In this document: one piece after another, positions 36,901 to 45,172 of the stretch
Layout: each line of letters opens with the position of its first letter
Position numbering within the stretch: the first letter of the stretch is position 1
DNA from: Rhizobium sp. SL42
GTDB lineage: Bacteria > Pseudomonadota > Alphaproteobacteria > Rhizobiales > Rhizobiaceae
Assembly: GCF_021729845.1 (NCBI RefSeq)
Contig: NZ_CP063397.1
Span: 386,001 to 450,000, forward strand
Direction: 5' to 3'
Length of the DNA: 64,000 nucleotides
The notes under the pieces: generated by a model
What the model was told of the DNA's origin: nothing
Databases searched by the model: none
The model's input: only the letters and a program-made list of their open reading frames with translations
Program-made: the position numbers and the translations under genes

Positions 36901-37434
36901 CGCGCGCATGCCGCGCCCGCCGCCGCCCCATGAGGCTTTCAACATCACCGGATAGCCGATTTCCTCGGCCATCCTGGCGACGGCTGCCATATCGTCGGGC
37001 AAGGGATCGGTCGCCGGGACCACCGGCACGCCAATTTCGATCGCCAGGTTGCGCGCCGCCACCTTGTTGCCGAGCCGGCGCATCGTATCGGCGCGGGGAC
37101 CGATAAAAATGATACCTGCATCGTTACAGGCGTCTACAAATTCAGGACTTTCCGACAGCAGCCCATAACCCGGATGAATGGCATCGGCACCCGACAGCTT
37201 GGCGACACGGATCACTTCCTCGATGGAGAGGTAGCTTTCAATCGGTCCAAGATCACGCGCCAGATGCGGGCCGCGACCTACCTGGTAACTCTCGTCCGCT
37301 TTGAAGCGGTGGAGAGCCAGTTTGTCCTCCTCCGCCCATATCGCAACCGTTTTTATTCCCAGTTCGTTTGCTGCGCGAAACACGCGAATTGCAATTTCGG
37401 AACGGTTGGCGACAAGGATCTTGGATATTGGCAA
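33976..37434 (-). CDS. pyc: Pyruvate carboxylase
   Basis: A 1152-residue biotin enzyme that carboxylates pyruvate to oxaloacetate, the anaplerotic reaction for growth on sugars and pyruvate. Domain order is typical: biotin carboxylase from the N-terminus (KILVANRSEIAIRV, GGGGRGMR), carboxyltransferase in the middle (TTMRDGHQSLLATRMR), and the biotin carrier at the end with Lys1117 in EAMKMET. The start is TTG at 37434, with GGGGAG six bases upstream, giving the length usual in rhizobia. An in-frame ATG at 37473 adds 13 atypical residues. It lies between ndvB and the LuxR gene. Confidence 0.97.
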   Translation of the reverse strand: MPISKILVANRSEIAIRVFRAANELGIKTVAIWAEEDKLALHRFKADESYQVGRGPHLARDLGPIESYLSIEEVIRVAKLSGADAIHPGYGLLSESPEFVDACNDAGIIFIGPRADTMRRLGNKVAARNLAIEIGVPVVPATDPLPDDMAAVARMAEEIGYPVMLKASWGGGGRGMRAIRDPKDLAREVTEAKREAMAAFGKDEVYLEKLVERARHVESQVLGDTHGNVVHLFERDCSVQRRNQKVVERAPAPYLSEEQRQELASYSTRIAKATNYVGAGTVEYLMDMDSGKFYFIEVNPRIQVEHTVTEVVTGIDIVKAQIHILDGCAIGTPESGVPRQEDIKLNGHALQCRITTEDPEQNFIPDYGRITAYRGATGFGIRLDGGTAYSGAVITRFYDPLLEKVTAWSPSPEETIARMHRALREFRIRGVATNLTFLEAIITHEKFKDNTYTTRFIDTTPELFQQVKRQDRATKLLTYLADVTVNGHPEAKGRPKPSKEIAEPVVPFTPGDIKPGTKQKLDELGPKKFGEWVRAQNRILVTDTTMRDGHQSLLATRMRTYDIARIAGTYARALPNLFSLECWGGATFDVSMRFLTEDPWERLAKVREDAPNLLLQMLLRGANGVGYKNYPDNVVKYFVRQAAAGGIDLFRVFDCLNWVENMRVSMDAVAEENKICEAAICYTGDILNSARPKYDLKYYTALAAELDKAGAHIIAVKDMAGLLKPSAARVLFKALREATDLPIHFHTHDTSGIAAATVLAAVESGVDVVDAAMDALSGNTSQPCLGSIVEALRGTERDPDLDPEWIRRISFYWEAVRHQYAAFESDLKGPASEVYLHEMPGGQFTNLKEQARSLGLETRWHEVAQTYADANQMFGDIVKVTPSSKVVGDMALMMVSQDLMVSDVVNPDKDVSFPESVVSMLKGDLGQPPGGWPEGLQKKALKGEKPYTVRPGSLLEDADLDAERKAIEAKLEREVSDFEFASYLMYPKVFTDYALAADTYGPVSVLPTPAYFYGLGSGEELFADIEKGKTLVVLNQAQAEIDEKGMVKVFFEINGQPRPIKVPDRNRGASSAIRRKAEAGNAAHLGAPMPGVISTVAVTAGQAVKSGDVLVSIEAMKMETALHAEKDGTIAEVLVRTGDQIDAKDLLIVYGA

Positions 37435-37551
37435 TTCGGTCTCCCCAAAACGATATGCCAGGGCATTGTGCACCTGCGAAGAAAATTCATAGCGCGTTGT
37501 TTTAGGAAGTTCAATTTACCTTGAGCGGCTATCTGAAATTTGCCGTCGCCC

Positions 37552-38289
37552 TCAGGTTACCAGCCCGAGCCGGAAGGCCAGCGCCACGACATGCTGCCGG
37601 TTCTTCGCATTGAGCTTGTCCTGGATGCCGTTCATGTACCAATCCACCGTGTGATTGGATATTTTCAGGATCTTGCTGATCTCGTTCGAGGTCAGGCCAT
37701 CGGCCAGATAGCTCAGCACTTCCATCTCCCGTCGGGTCATCCGCGTATCGATCGCCTTCGCCGAATGCACGTCCCCTTCCCGGGTCAGCTCAAGCAACCG
37801 CCAGAAGGCCTTTTTGGCGACGGCGTCGAACAGGCTGATTTCAATCGGCGACAGATCGATCGGCTTTCCGCCCACCGTCATGTTGCCGAGCAGACCGGTC
37901 CGCCCATGCACCGGAAAGATGTAACCGTCGAGCAGACCGAAGCGCATGCCGTCCATCAGCATGCGCTCCATGCGCTTGCGATGCGGATCGGCACGAAAGG
38001 CATGCGCAGTATCACGCCAGCGAAAGCCCGACTGGGCTTGCGAGAGATAGCGAATGGTCGGATCGATCAGCACATATTTCTTGGCAATGTAGATCTGCGG
38101 CCAGCCCTCGGGCCAGCGACCACACAGCACCAGTTCCAGCGGATTTTCGTCAGGCTTTGGCTGCCGCACCAGCCCGTAATAGTCGAACCCATAGGCGGCG
38201 ACGAGTTTTTCCAGCTCTGCCACGACCTCCGTCGCTGACCTGCATTCATCCGCAACGACCAAAAAATGCAACAGCTGGTTAATATTCAC
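37552..38289 (-). CDS. Solo LuxR-type quorum-sensing regulator
   Basis: A 245-residue regulator with an N-terminal autoinducer-binding domain and a C-terminal LuxR helix-turn-helix (about 175-240, TRREMEVLSYLADGLTSNEI). Ligand-site residues Trp63, Tyr67, Asp76 and Trp91 have the same mutual spacing (4, 9, 15) as Trp57, Tyr61, Asp70 and Trp85 of TraR, so acyl-homoserine-lactone binding is plausible. No luxI-type synthase is in the window. The start is GTG at 38289. It is divergent from ndvA across a 354-base AT-rich region with a strong dyad. The target genes are unknown. Confidence 0.88.
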   Translation of the reverse strand: MNINQLLHFLVVADECRSATEVVAELEKLVAAYGFDYYGLVRQPKPDENPLELVLCGRWPEGWPQIYIAKKYVLIDPTIRYLSQAQSGFRWRDTAHAFRADPHRKRMERMLMDGMRFGLLDGYIFPVHGRTGLLGNMTVGGKPIDLSPIEISLFDAVAKKAFWRLLELTREGDVHSAKAIDTRMTRREMEVLSYLADGLTSNEISKILKISNHTVDWYMNGIQDKLNAKNRQHVVALAFRLGLVT

Positions 38290-38643
38290 CCAGACCCCCT
38301 GAATAACTGTGTGCTTATAAAATCACGAAAAAGCCACGAGGCTCGTCATTCTGAATGAACCAACGCAATATGAACAAATATTATCATATTGCGTTAGGAG
38401 GGTATTAAAAATCGACCACAAAATTTCACAGCACTTGGGTGAACCCGATCATCCGTTTGCTGCCGTCGTGTCGGCGTCTGGCGGGATGAGCAGACTGCCG
38501 GGATCACCTGTGCCAGAAAGGCCCGGCAGGATTGCCGACGCTGCTACCGCCATCGCAGGAATCCGGCGCTTTGCTCTTGTCAGACGCGGCGAAAACCGTT
38601 TGAAGCAGAACACCACTGAGCAGCCATCTGGAGGTAAACGCGA
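38290..38643. other. AT-rich regulatory region between luxR and ndvA with 12-bp dyad
   Basis: The gap between the divergent luxR and ndvA genes. Its left third is much more AT-rich than the rest of the window. AACGCAATATGA (38362-38373) and TCATATTGCGTT (38384-38395) form a perfect 12-bp inverted repeat with a 10-base AT-rich centre. A TATAAG-like -10 for luxR may lie at 38314-38319 on the minus strand. AGGAGGG at 38396-38402 is not followed by a usable reading frame. The right two thirds are GC-rich and featureless except for the ndvA ribosome site. Confidence 0.6.
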
Positions 38644-40389
38644 TTGTCCCTGATACAGGTATATTTCAAGGCCCTGAAATATCTTGCGACCTATCGGCTG
38701 CGTGTCTCCTTCGTTGTGCTCGCAAACGTCGTTCTCGCCGCCATAACCATCATCGAGCCCATTCTGTTCGGCCGCATTATCGATGCGATCTCCGAAAAGC
38801 GTGACGCGAGCTCGATATTGATCGCCTGGGGCTGCTTCGGCGTCTTCAACACCGTCGCCTATGTGCTCGTAGCGAGGCAGGCCGATCGCCTTGCCCATGG
38901 CCGCCGCGCCGACCTCCTGACCGAATCCTTCGGCAAGATCATCTCGATGCCGCTAAGCTGGCACCAGCAGCGCGGCACCTCGAACGCGCTGCATACGCTC
39001 CTGCGCGCCGGCGAGACGCTGTTCGGCCTCTGGCTCGAGTTCATGCGCACGCACCTTGCCACCGCTGTTGCACTGACGCTGCTTGTTCCGACAGCATTTT
39101 CGATGGATATCCGCCTGACCTCGGTGCTGATCGTGCTTGCCATCCTCTACATCATCATCGGCAAGACCGTGATGAACCGGACAAAGGAGGGGCAGGCCTC
39201 GGTCGAGAGCCACTATCACACCGTCTTTTCCCATGTGAGCGACTCGATCAGCAACGTTTCGGTGCTGCACAGCTACAACCGCATCGAAGCGGAAACCCGG
39301 GCGCTCAAGGAATACACGACGAAACTCCTCGCGGCCCAGTATCCCGTCCTGGACTGGTGGGCCATCGCCGGCGCACTGAACCGGATCGCCTCCACCCTGT
39401 CCATGCTGATCATTCTGGTGATCGGCACGATGTTCGTCCAGAGCGGCCAGCTCAAGGTGGGTGACGTCATCGCCTTTACCGGCTTTGCCGGCCTGCTGAT
39501 CGCCCGCCTCGACCAGATGATCGCCTTCGCCAACCAGATTTTCGAGGCGCGCTCCAAGCTCGAGGACTTCTACCATCTGGAAGACGCCGTGCAGGACCGA
39601 GAGGAATCGGTCGGGGCGACGGAACTGAAAAATGTGAAGGGTGACGTCGAATTCCGCGACGTTTCATTTGATTTCGCCTCCACCACACAGGGCGTGCGCG
39701 ACGTGTCCTTCCGCGTTCAGGCGGGCCAGACGGTCGCCATCGTCGGCCCGACCGGCGCCGGCAAGACGACGCTGATCAACCTGCTCCAGCGCGTCCACCA
39801 GCCACAATCCGGGCAGATCCTGATTGACGGTCACGACATCGCGAAAATCACCCGCAAGTCGCTGCGCCATGCCATCGCCACGGTTTTCCAGGATGCGGGC
39901 CTGCTCAACCGCTCCATCAAGGAAAATATCCGCCTCGGCCGCGAGGATGCCAGCGAGGAGGACATCATCAAGGCCGCCGAGGCCGCCGCTGCAACGGACT
40001 TCATCGAAAGCCGCATGATCGGTTACGACACGGTTGTCGGAGAACGCGGAAACCGGCTGTCGGGTGGCGAGCGCCAGCGCATCGCGATCGCGCGCGCCAT
40101 TTTGAAGAACGCTCCGATCCTGGTGCTCGACGAGGCGACCAGCGCGCTAGACGTCGAAACGGAAGCGCGGGTCAAACAGGCGATCGACCGACTGCGCAAG
40201 CACCGCACCACATTCATCATCGCCCATCGCCTCTCGACAATCCGCGAAGCCGATCTGGTCGTCTTCCTGGACCATGGAAAGATCATCGAGATGGGCAATT
40301 ATGATCAGTTGAGTGCCCTTGGCGGTCGCTTCACCTCGCTGTTGAGGACAAGCGGCCTTCTGGTTGAAGAAATCTCTCCGGCGATTTAG
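38644..40389 (+). CDS. ndvA: Cyclic beta-1,2-glucan ABC exporter
   Basis: A 581-residue half-type ABC exporter (NdvA/ChvA) that moves cyclic beta-1,2-glucan across the inner membrane. Six membrane helices lie in residues about 20-310, followed by the nucleotide-binding domain: Walker A GPTGAGKTT, signature LSGGERQRIA, Walker B ILVLDEATSALD and the H-loop IAHRLST. It is expected to dimerise. The start is TTG at 38644 with GGAGG nine bases upstream and no nearby in-frame ATG. It works with NdvB, from which it is separated by pyc and luxR. Confidence 0.96.
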   Translation: MSLIQVYFKALKYLATYRLRVSFVVLANVVLAAITIIEPILFGRIIDAISEKRDASSILIAWGCFGVFNTVAYVLVARQADRLAHGRRADLLTESFGKIISMPLSWHQQRGTSNALHTLLRAGETLFGLWLEFMRTHLATAVALTLLVPTAFSMDIRLTSVLIVLAILYIIIGKTVMNRTKEGQASVESHYHTVFSHVSDSISNVSVLHSYNRIEAETRALKEYTTKLLAAQYPVLDWWAIAGALNRIASTLSMLIILVIGTMFVQSGQLKVGDVIAFTGFAGLLIARLDQMIAFANQIFEARSKLEDFYHLEDAVQDREESVGATELKNVKGDVEFRDVSFDFASTTQGVRDVSFRVQAGQTVAIVGPTGAGKTTLINLLQRVHQPQSGQILIDGHDIAKITRKSLRHAIATVFQDAGLLNRSIKENIRLGREDASEEDIIKAAEAAAATDFIESRMIGYDTVVGERGNRLSGGERQRIAIARAILKNAPILVLDEATSALDVETEARVKQAIDRLRKHRTTFIIAHRLSTIREADLVVFLDHGKIIEMGNYDQLSALGGRFTSLLRTSGLLVEEISPAI

Positions 40390-40438
40390 TTCTTCGAGAG
40401 CTGGCAGAAAGCTGCCGTTCAGTCCGCCATGGTCTGGC

Positions 40439-41155
40439 CTACCATTCGATCGCCTGGCCATCATAGGCATAGAAGCCACCGCTCTGGGCGGGCTCCAGCC
40501 TGTCGAGCACGGACAACATCAGCTTGGCGCTGTCGGCCGGCGGCAGGCGGTCATGTCCTTTGGCATAGGCAGAAGACAGCCCTGTCTCCACGGATCCGGG
40601 ATGCAGGCTGACGATGACGGCTTTCTGCCTTGTCCGGGCAATCTCGATCGCCGAGGTCCGGACGATCTGGTTCAACGCCGCCTTGGCCGCCCGATAGGAG
40701 ATCCAGCCGCCCAGCCTGTTGTCGCCGATCGAGCCGACACGGGCAGACAGAGCTGCAAGCAGGCTTCGTCGATCACCGGCAAGCAGCGGCGAGAAATGTT
40801 TCAGGACCAGAGCCGGACCGATCGCGTTCACGGCAAACTGCGCTGCCATGGCCTCCGGACGGATGGCCTTGATCGCCTTTTCCGGACCTATCTCATCGAT
40901 CGTCAAGGCCCCTGTTGCACAGAGGATCAGGTCGAAACGGCCCCCGGAACCGGCAAGCCGCGCGGCCGCGCCAGCAACACTATCCTCATCCGTCACATCG
41001 AAGCCATCGACACTGCGCGACAGGCGAACCACCTCGCCGCAGCGAGGATCGGCACCCAATACCTCGGCGAAGGCGGACCCAATGCCGCCGCTCGCACCCA
41101 GCACAAGTGCCGTATAGCCCGGCTCCAGCGAGGTTATGCCGGTAAAGTCTGCCAT
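40439..41155 (-). CDS. Short-chain dehydrogenase/reductase
   Basis: A 238-residue SDR with a divergent cofactor motif GASGGIGSA (about 20-28) and catalytic Ser/Tyr/Lys in LSARVGS and SYRAAKAAL. The overall form resembles the C-signal (CsgA)-like SDRs, whose substrates are mostly unknown. The ATG at 41155 has a GGAG site six bases upstream; the open frame continues to 41188 without need. It is convergent with ndvA and may be cotranscribed after the phosphodiesterase gene (73-base gap). Confidence 0.85.
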   Translation of the reverse strand: MADFTGITSLEPGYTALVLGASGGIGSAFAEVLGADPRCGEVVRLSRSVDGFDVTDEDSVAGAAARLAGSGGRFDLILCATGALTIDEIGPEKAIKAIRPEAMAAQFAVNAIGPALVLKHFSPLLAGDRRSLLAALSARVGSIGDNRLGGWISYRAAKAALNQIVRTSAIEIARTRQKAVIVSLHPGSVETGLSSAYAKGHDRLPPADSAKLMLSVLDRLEPAQSGGFYAYDGQAIEW

Positions 41156-41228
41156 GGTCCGCTCCAGATCGACGTCCTTTGCGGACAACTACGATGACGG
41201 AAGCGGTTTCGGATCACGGGCAGAGGTT

Positions 41229-42038
41229 TCAGGCGAGAATTTCGAGCGGCCCCTGAAAGCCCTGCATCTGTCCTGCATCAATGCCCATCAGCCGGCAGAC
41301 CAGACCTGCAATCTCGGTTTGCGGCAGGTCCGTTTCCGCACCCAGCCGAAAGCCAAGCGCATAAAACGGCACATGCGTCTCCTGCGGCGCAGGTCCGGCA
41401 TGATTGCCATCGTCGCCCATGCCGTGGTCGGCGGTCACGATGACCTTGTATCCAAGTTCAAGCCAGCCCGGAACATGACGCGCCAGCAGGTCCCCCTGAA
41501 CGCGCGCCGCATTGCGGTAGCCGATGCTGTCGCCGCCATGGCGATGACCGGCATCATCGACATTCATCGGATGCAGCAGCAGGAAGTCCGGGCTCTGGCT
41601 ACGGATCAGCCATTCGGCATCGGCAAACAGGTGGCTGTCGGGATAATGGTCGTCCCAGTAGAAGACGCCGTGATTGATGTCGCCACCGCCATCCACCAGG
41701 ATACGGTCGCGATGCCGGTCGAACGGACAGGAGACATAAAGCTCCGACACCCAGTGATAGGCGGCCGCAGCGGTAACCTTTCCCGAGGCCCGGCAGCGGG
41801 CAAAGAGATTGTCGCCAACCGATCGGCGCACCACCCCGTTGCTGACGATGCCATGCTCAACCGGGCGCCTCCCGGTCAAAAGGGTCTCATAGAGTGGCCG
41901 CGACATTGCCGGCAGTTCGCAGGTCAGCCTGCGCACCTCCGCCATGCCCGCCTGCACCAGGCCTTCCATGTATCCAAGGCAATTGCGGGCCGCGTCATAG
42001 CGCAAGCCATCGAGAACGATGAGGATCACTTTTGTCAT
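41229..42038 (-). CDS. Type I phosphodiesterase/nucleotide pyrophosphatase-like protein
   Basis: A 269-residue alkaline-phosphatase-superfamily protein. Metal-ligand motifs include VLDGLRYD at the N-terminus, a possible nucleophile region (ELPAMSRPLYETLLTG), HPMNVDDAGHRHG and TADHGMGDDGNHAG. There is no signal peptide, so it probably acts in the cytoplasm, although some relatives are exported. The substrate could be a nucleotide or sugar phosphodiester. I chose ATG 42038 because it starts directly with the beta-strand MTKVILIVLDG. It follows the GH42 gene behind a hairpin terminator. Confidence 0.8.
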   Translation of the reverse strand: MTKVILIVLDGLRYDAARNCLGYMEGLVQAGMAEVRRLTCELPAMSRPLYETLLTGRRPVEHGIVSNGVVRRSVGDNLFARCRASGKVTAAAAYHWVSELYVSCPFDRHRDRILVDGGGDINHGVFYWDDHYPDSHLFADAEWLIRSQSPDFLLLHPMNVDDAGHRHGGDSIGYRNAARVQGDLLARHVPGWLELGYKVIVTADHGMGDDGNHAGPAPQETHVPFYALGFRLGAETDLPQTEIAGLVCRLMGIDAGQMQGFQGPLEILA

Positions 42039-42078
42039 GGCGCGCAACTTGCCACGACCGGCACCGAAGGCAAGAAGC

Positions 42079-42119
42079 AAAACAGGCAGGGGGCACAGAT
42101 AGCGCCCCCTGCCTGTTTT
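42079..42119 (-). terminator. Terminator after the galactoside operon
   Basis: A 16-bp inverted repeat (42079-42094 with 42104-42119) with a nine-base loop lies 30 bases downstream of the GH42 stop codon. On the minus strand it ends in TTTT, enough for moderate termination. The plus-strand T tract is longer but no plus-strand gene ends here. Confidence 0.75.
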
Positions 42120-42149
42120 TCGCTGTGAAGAATGCGTCGGCGCCTGCCG

Positions 42150-44078
42150 TTATCGCCAGGCGGCAACCGCCTGTGGCTTCAACACGGCCTCGCCCAGCGC
42201 CATTTTCGCACCGGCCGGAACCGCCCAATCCTCGCGTCCATAGTTGAAGGCAAAGGTCAGATCGCCGCGGCGACGGATGCGGATGTAATCCGGCACCGGC
42301 AGCATGCTAAGGCCCGCCTTTTCCGCGGCAAGCGTCAGAACGCTCGACAGCAGGGTCTCATCGGCCCAACAGGCCAGATAAAGCATGCGTTCCTTTTCGG
42401 TCAGGGCCGGATCGCCATTGGCAAAGCGGGCGAGGACCGTGGCCGATGTCTCCAGATATTCCCGCCAGCGGATGCCGGCACCCGAGACGGAACCGGAAAC
42501 GACATCCGAAAGTCCCGGTCTCAGGGTGGAGACCTGGATGACGCGATTGCCGGTATGGCTGCCAAGCGGCCCCGGCGGCAGGTTTGCCGGAATGACGAAA
42601 TTGCGATCGCGTGACCCCGTGCGTGCCCCGATAAGGACATGGCCGGTAGCCTGCGCAAGTGCGGTTTCCGCAGCCGTGTCCACTTCCGTCATGCAGGGAA
42701 CGACGACAAGCGCATAGCCCTCGAGCGACGCACCGGGCCGGACGAAATCGACATCGAGACCAAGCCGGCGCAGGCCCTCGTACCAGCGGAAGCACAGTTC
42801 CTCGTAGCGGAAATCCTTGCCCTGCGGCTGGATCATCGTCGTCCAGTAGCTCTGGTAGTCGAAGACCAGCGCGACGGATGCCTTGCCCGTGTCCGGCAGC
42901 GGCCCGAGTGTCCTCAGCTCTTCGGCAACCTGGCGCGCCTCGATGCCACCCGGCGAGAATTCGTCGAGGCCGGCAAGGTTGAGACCCGCATGCATCTGCT
43001 CTTGCGCGAACGGCGCCTGCCGCCAGCGGAAATAGCTGACAACATCGGCCCCATGGGCCAGCGCCTCCCAGGTCCACAGGCGCACCATGCCGGGCTTCGG
43101 CACCGGGTTCCAGGGCGCCCAGTTCACCGGGCCAGGCTGTTGCTCCATGACCCAGAAGCGACCCTTGCCGACTGCGCGGTAGAGATCGTGGTGATAGGGT
43201 GCGATATCGGGATGCGAGGTTTCCGCCCAGCGATTGCGCTCGTCCTCGCTGAAGGGGAACTTCTCGACGAAGCCGATCGGATAGCTGTCCCAGGAGGCCA
43301 GGTCGAGATTGTCACCGACCTTGAAATGGTCGAAATCCGAAACGAAGCCCATGAAATTGTGGGTAATCCAGCGCTCCGGCGAATGCTTGCGAATGATCTC
43401 GCACTGCATCCTGTCATAGGCAGCGACCTGGTCCGAATGGAAGCGCCAGAAATCAAGCCGCGTCGCCGGATTGGGTTCCGTCACGGTCAGATTCGGCAGC
43501 ACCACCTCGTCAAAGCTCGAAAGCTCCATTGACCAGAACACCGAGCCCCAGGCTTCGTTGAGCTGGTCGGTCGACTGGTAGCGTAGCCGCAGCCAGCGCT
43601 TGAAGCTCTTCAGGTCTTCAGCCCCCCAGGACACGGTTGTGTCATGGCAGCCATATTCATTGTCGGTCTGCCAGCCGACCAGACCCGGATGATTGCCATA
43701 GCGCTCGGCCACGATCTCGACGATACGCCCACTTTCGCGCCACCAGGTTTCCGACGAAAACGTGTAGTGACGGCGCGAACCGAAACCACGAACCTTGCCC
43801 TCCTCGTCGTAAGGCAGAATGTCGGGATGCTCGTCGACCAGCCACTTCGGCGGTGTCGCCGTCGGCGTGCCGAGCACGATCTTCAGGCCGGCCTTGGTCA
43901 GAATATCCATCGACCGGTCGAGCCAGCCGAAATCGAACGTGCCGCGCGAAGGCTCAAGCCGCGACCAGGCGAACTCGCCGATCCGCACGAAGGAAATGCC
44001 GAGCTCGACCATGCGCCGGGCGTCTTCGGCCCAACGTGTTTCGTCCCAGTGCTCCGGATAGTAACATACGCCCAGCAT
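42150..44078 (-). CDS. GH42 beta-galactosidase
   Basis: A 642-residue glycoside hydrolase of family 42 that releases galactose from the non-reducing end of beta-galactosides. Acid/base Glu141 (QTDNEYG) and nucleophile Glu312 (WVMEQQPG) sit at the same positions as in the Thermus A4 enzyme. Trimerisation (about 390-580) and C-terminal beta domains follow. There is no signal peptide, so it cleaves imported sugars in the cytoplasm. Its ATG overlaps the stop codon of the ATPase gene by one base (TAATG), so it is the last gene of the galactoside operon and translationally coupled. Confidence 0.95.
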   Translation of the reverse strand: MLGVCYYPEHWDETRWAEDARRMVELGISFVRIGEFAWSRLEPSRGTFDFGWLDRSMDILTKAGLKIVLGTPTATPPKWLVDEHPDILPYDEEGKVRGFGSRRHYTFSSETWWRESGRIVEIVAERYGNHPGLVGWQTDNEYGCHDTTVSWGAEDLKSFKRWLRLRYQSTDQLNEAWGSVFWSMELSSFDEVVLPNLTVTEPNPATRLDFWRFHSDQVAAYDRMQCEIIRKHSPERWITHNFMGFVSDFDHFKVGDNLDLASWDSYPIGFVEKFPFSEDERNRWAETSHPDIAPYHHDLYRAVGKGRFWVMEQQPGPVNWAPWNPVPKPGMVRLWTWEALAHGADVVSYFRWRQAPFAQEQMHAGLNLAGLDEFSPGGIEARQVAEELRTLGPLPDTGKASVALVFDYQSYWTTMIQPQGKDFRYEELCFRWYEGLRRLGLDVDFVRPGASLEGYALVVVPCMTEVDTAAETALAQATGHVLIGARTGSRDRNFVIPANLPPGPLGSHTGNRVIQVSTLRPGLSDVVSGSVSGAGIRWREYLETSATVLARFANGDPALTEKERMLYLACWADETLLSSVLTLAAEKAGLSMLPVPDYIRIRRRGDLTFAFNYGREDWAVPAGAKMALGEAVLKPQAVAAWR

Positions 44079-45172
44079 TATCGCGTGAGATCCCCGTTGA
44101 TGACGGCAAGGCCATCCTTGTTGAACAGATGGCAGGCCTTGGCATTGATGCCGATCTTCAGCGTGTCGCCCGGCTTTTCGCGCGCCAGGCCATCTGCCTT
44201 CAGCGACAGTTCCGATCCATCGGCAAGCGTGACGAAAAACAGTGTCTCGGAGCCGAGATATTCGGCAAGGTTTACCTTGCTATCGAGCACGACATCACCC
44301 TTGCCCGTTGCATCGATATGCTCGGGACGGATGCCGAATGTCATCTCGCCAAGCGCAGGTTTTCCCTCGCCGGCCATGGTCAGCGACACGCCGCCGGGCA
44401 GCGCGACGCTCAGCTTGCCACCTTCGGCCGGGCTGACCTGCACCTTCAGGAAATTCATCTTCGGCGACCCGATGAAGCCGGCAACGAAGAGATTGTTCGG
44501 ACGATGGTAGAGTTCGAGTGGCGAACCGACCTGCTCTATCTTGCCGGCCGAAAGCACCACGATCTTGTCCGCCATGGTCATCGCCTCGACCTGGTCATGC
44601 GTGACGTAGATCATCGTCGACTTCAGGTCCTGATGCAGCTTCGACAACTCGCCGCGCATCTGCACGCGCAGCGCCGCATCGAGATTGGACAGCGGCTCAT
44701 CGAACAGGAAGACCTCCGGGTTGCGCACGATCGCCCGGCCGATCGCCACGCGCTGGCGCTGACCACCGGAAAGCTGCCCCGGCTTGCGCTGCAACAGCGG
44801 CTCGAGCTGCAGCATCTTGGCGGCTGTCGCCGTACGCTCGGCGATCAACTCCTTCGAGTGGCCGGTCATGCGCAGGCCGAAGCCGATGTTTTCAGCCACG
44901 GTCATATGCGGATACAGCGCATAGGACTGGAACACCATGGCGACGCCGCGCTCGGACGGGCCGACCTTGGTCATGTCCTGACCACCGATCGACAGCGCAC
45001 CGGAAGTGATCTCCTCGAGACCGGCGATCATCCTCAGCAGCGTGGACTTGCCACAGCCGGACGGGCCGACAAAGACGCAGAACTCGCCATCCTGGACGTC
45101 GAGATCGACGCCCTTGATGACGCTGAGCGCGCCGAACTGTTTCTTGACGTCGCGCAGGCGCACATCAGCCAT
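44078..45172 (-). CDS. MalK/UgpC-type sugar ABC ATPase
   Basis: A 364-residue CUT1-class ATPase that drives the two permeases of this operon. Walker [10 protein letters not shown] (about 36-44), signature [14 protein letters not shown], Walker [12 protein letters not shown] and the switch histidine in YVTHDQVEA are all present. A C-terminal TOBE/OB domain (about 235-364) has MalK-like features. The ATG at 45172 has a GGGAGG site and overlaps the alpha-galactosidase 3' end by 8 bases. ATPases of this group can serve several importers in rhizobia. Confidence 0.94.
   Translation of the reverse strand: MADVRLRDVKKQFGALSVIKGVDLDVQDGEFCVFVGPSGCGKSTLLRMIAGLEEITSGALSIGGQDMTKVGPSERGVAMVFQSYALYPHMTVAENIGFGLRMTGHSKELIAERTATAAKMLQLEPLLQRKPGQLSGGQRQRVAIGRAIVRNPEVFLFDEPLSNLDAALRVQMRGELSKLHQDLKSTMIYVTHDQVEAMTMADKIVVLSAGKIEQVGSPLELYHRPNNLFVAGFIGSPKMNFLKVQVSPAEGGKLSVALPGGVSLTMAGEGKPALGEMTFGIRPEHIDATGKGDVVLDSKVNLAEYLGSETLFFVTLADGSELSLKADGLAREKPGDTLKIGINAKACHLFNKDGLAVINGDLTR

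Noticed and set aside
38435..38653. A 72-residue leader frame before ndvA
   Set aside because: No ribosome site at its TTG, no recognisable protein, and it overlaps the ndvA start and its Shine-Dalgarno.
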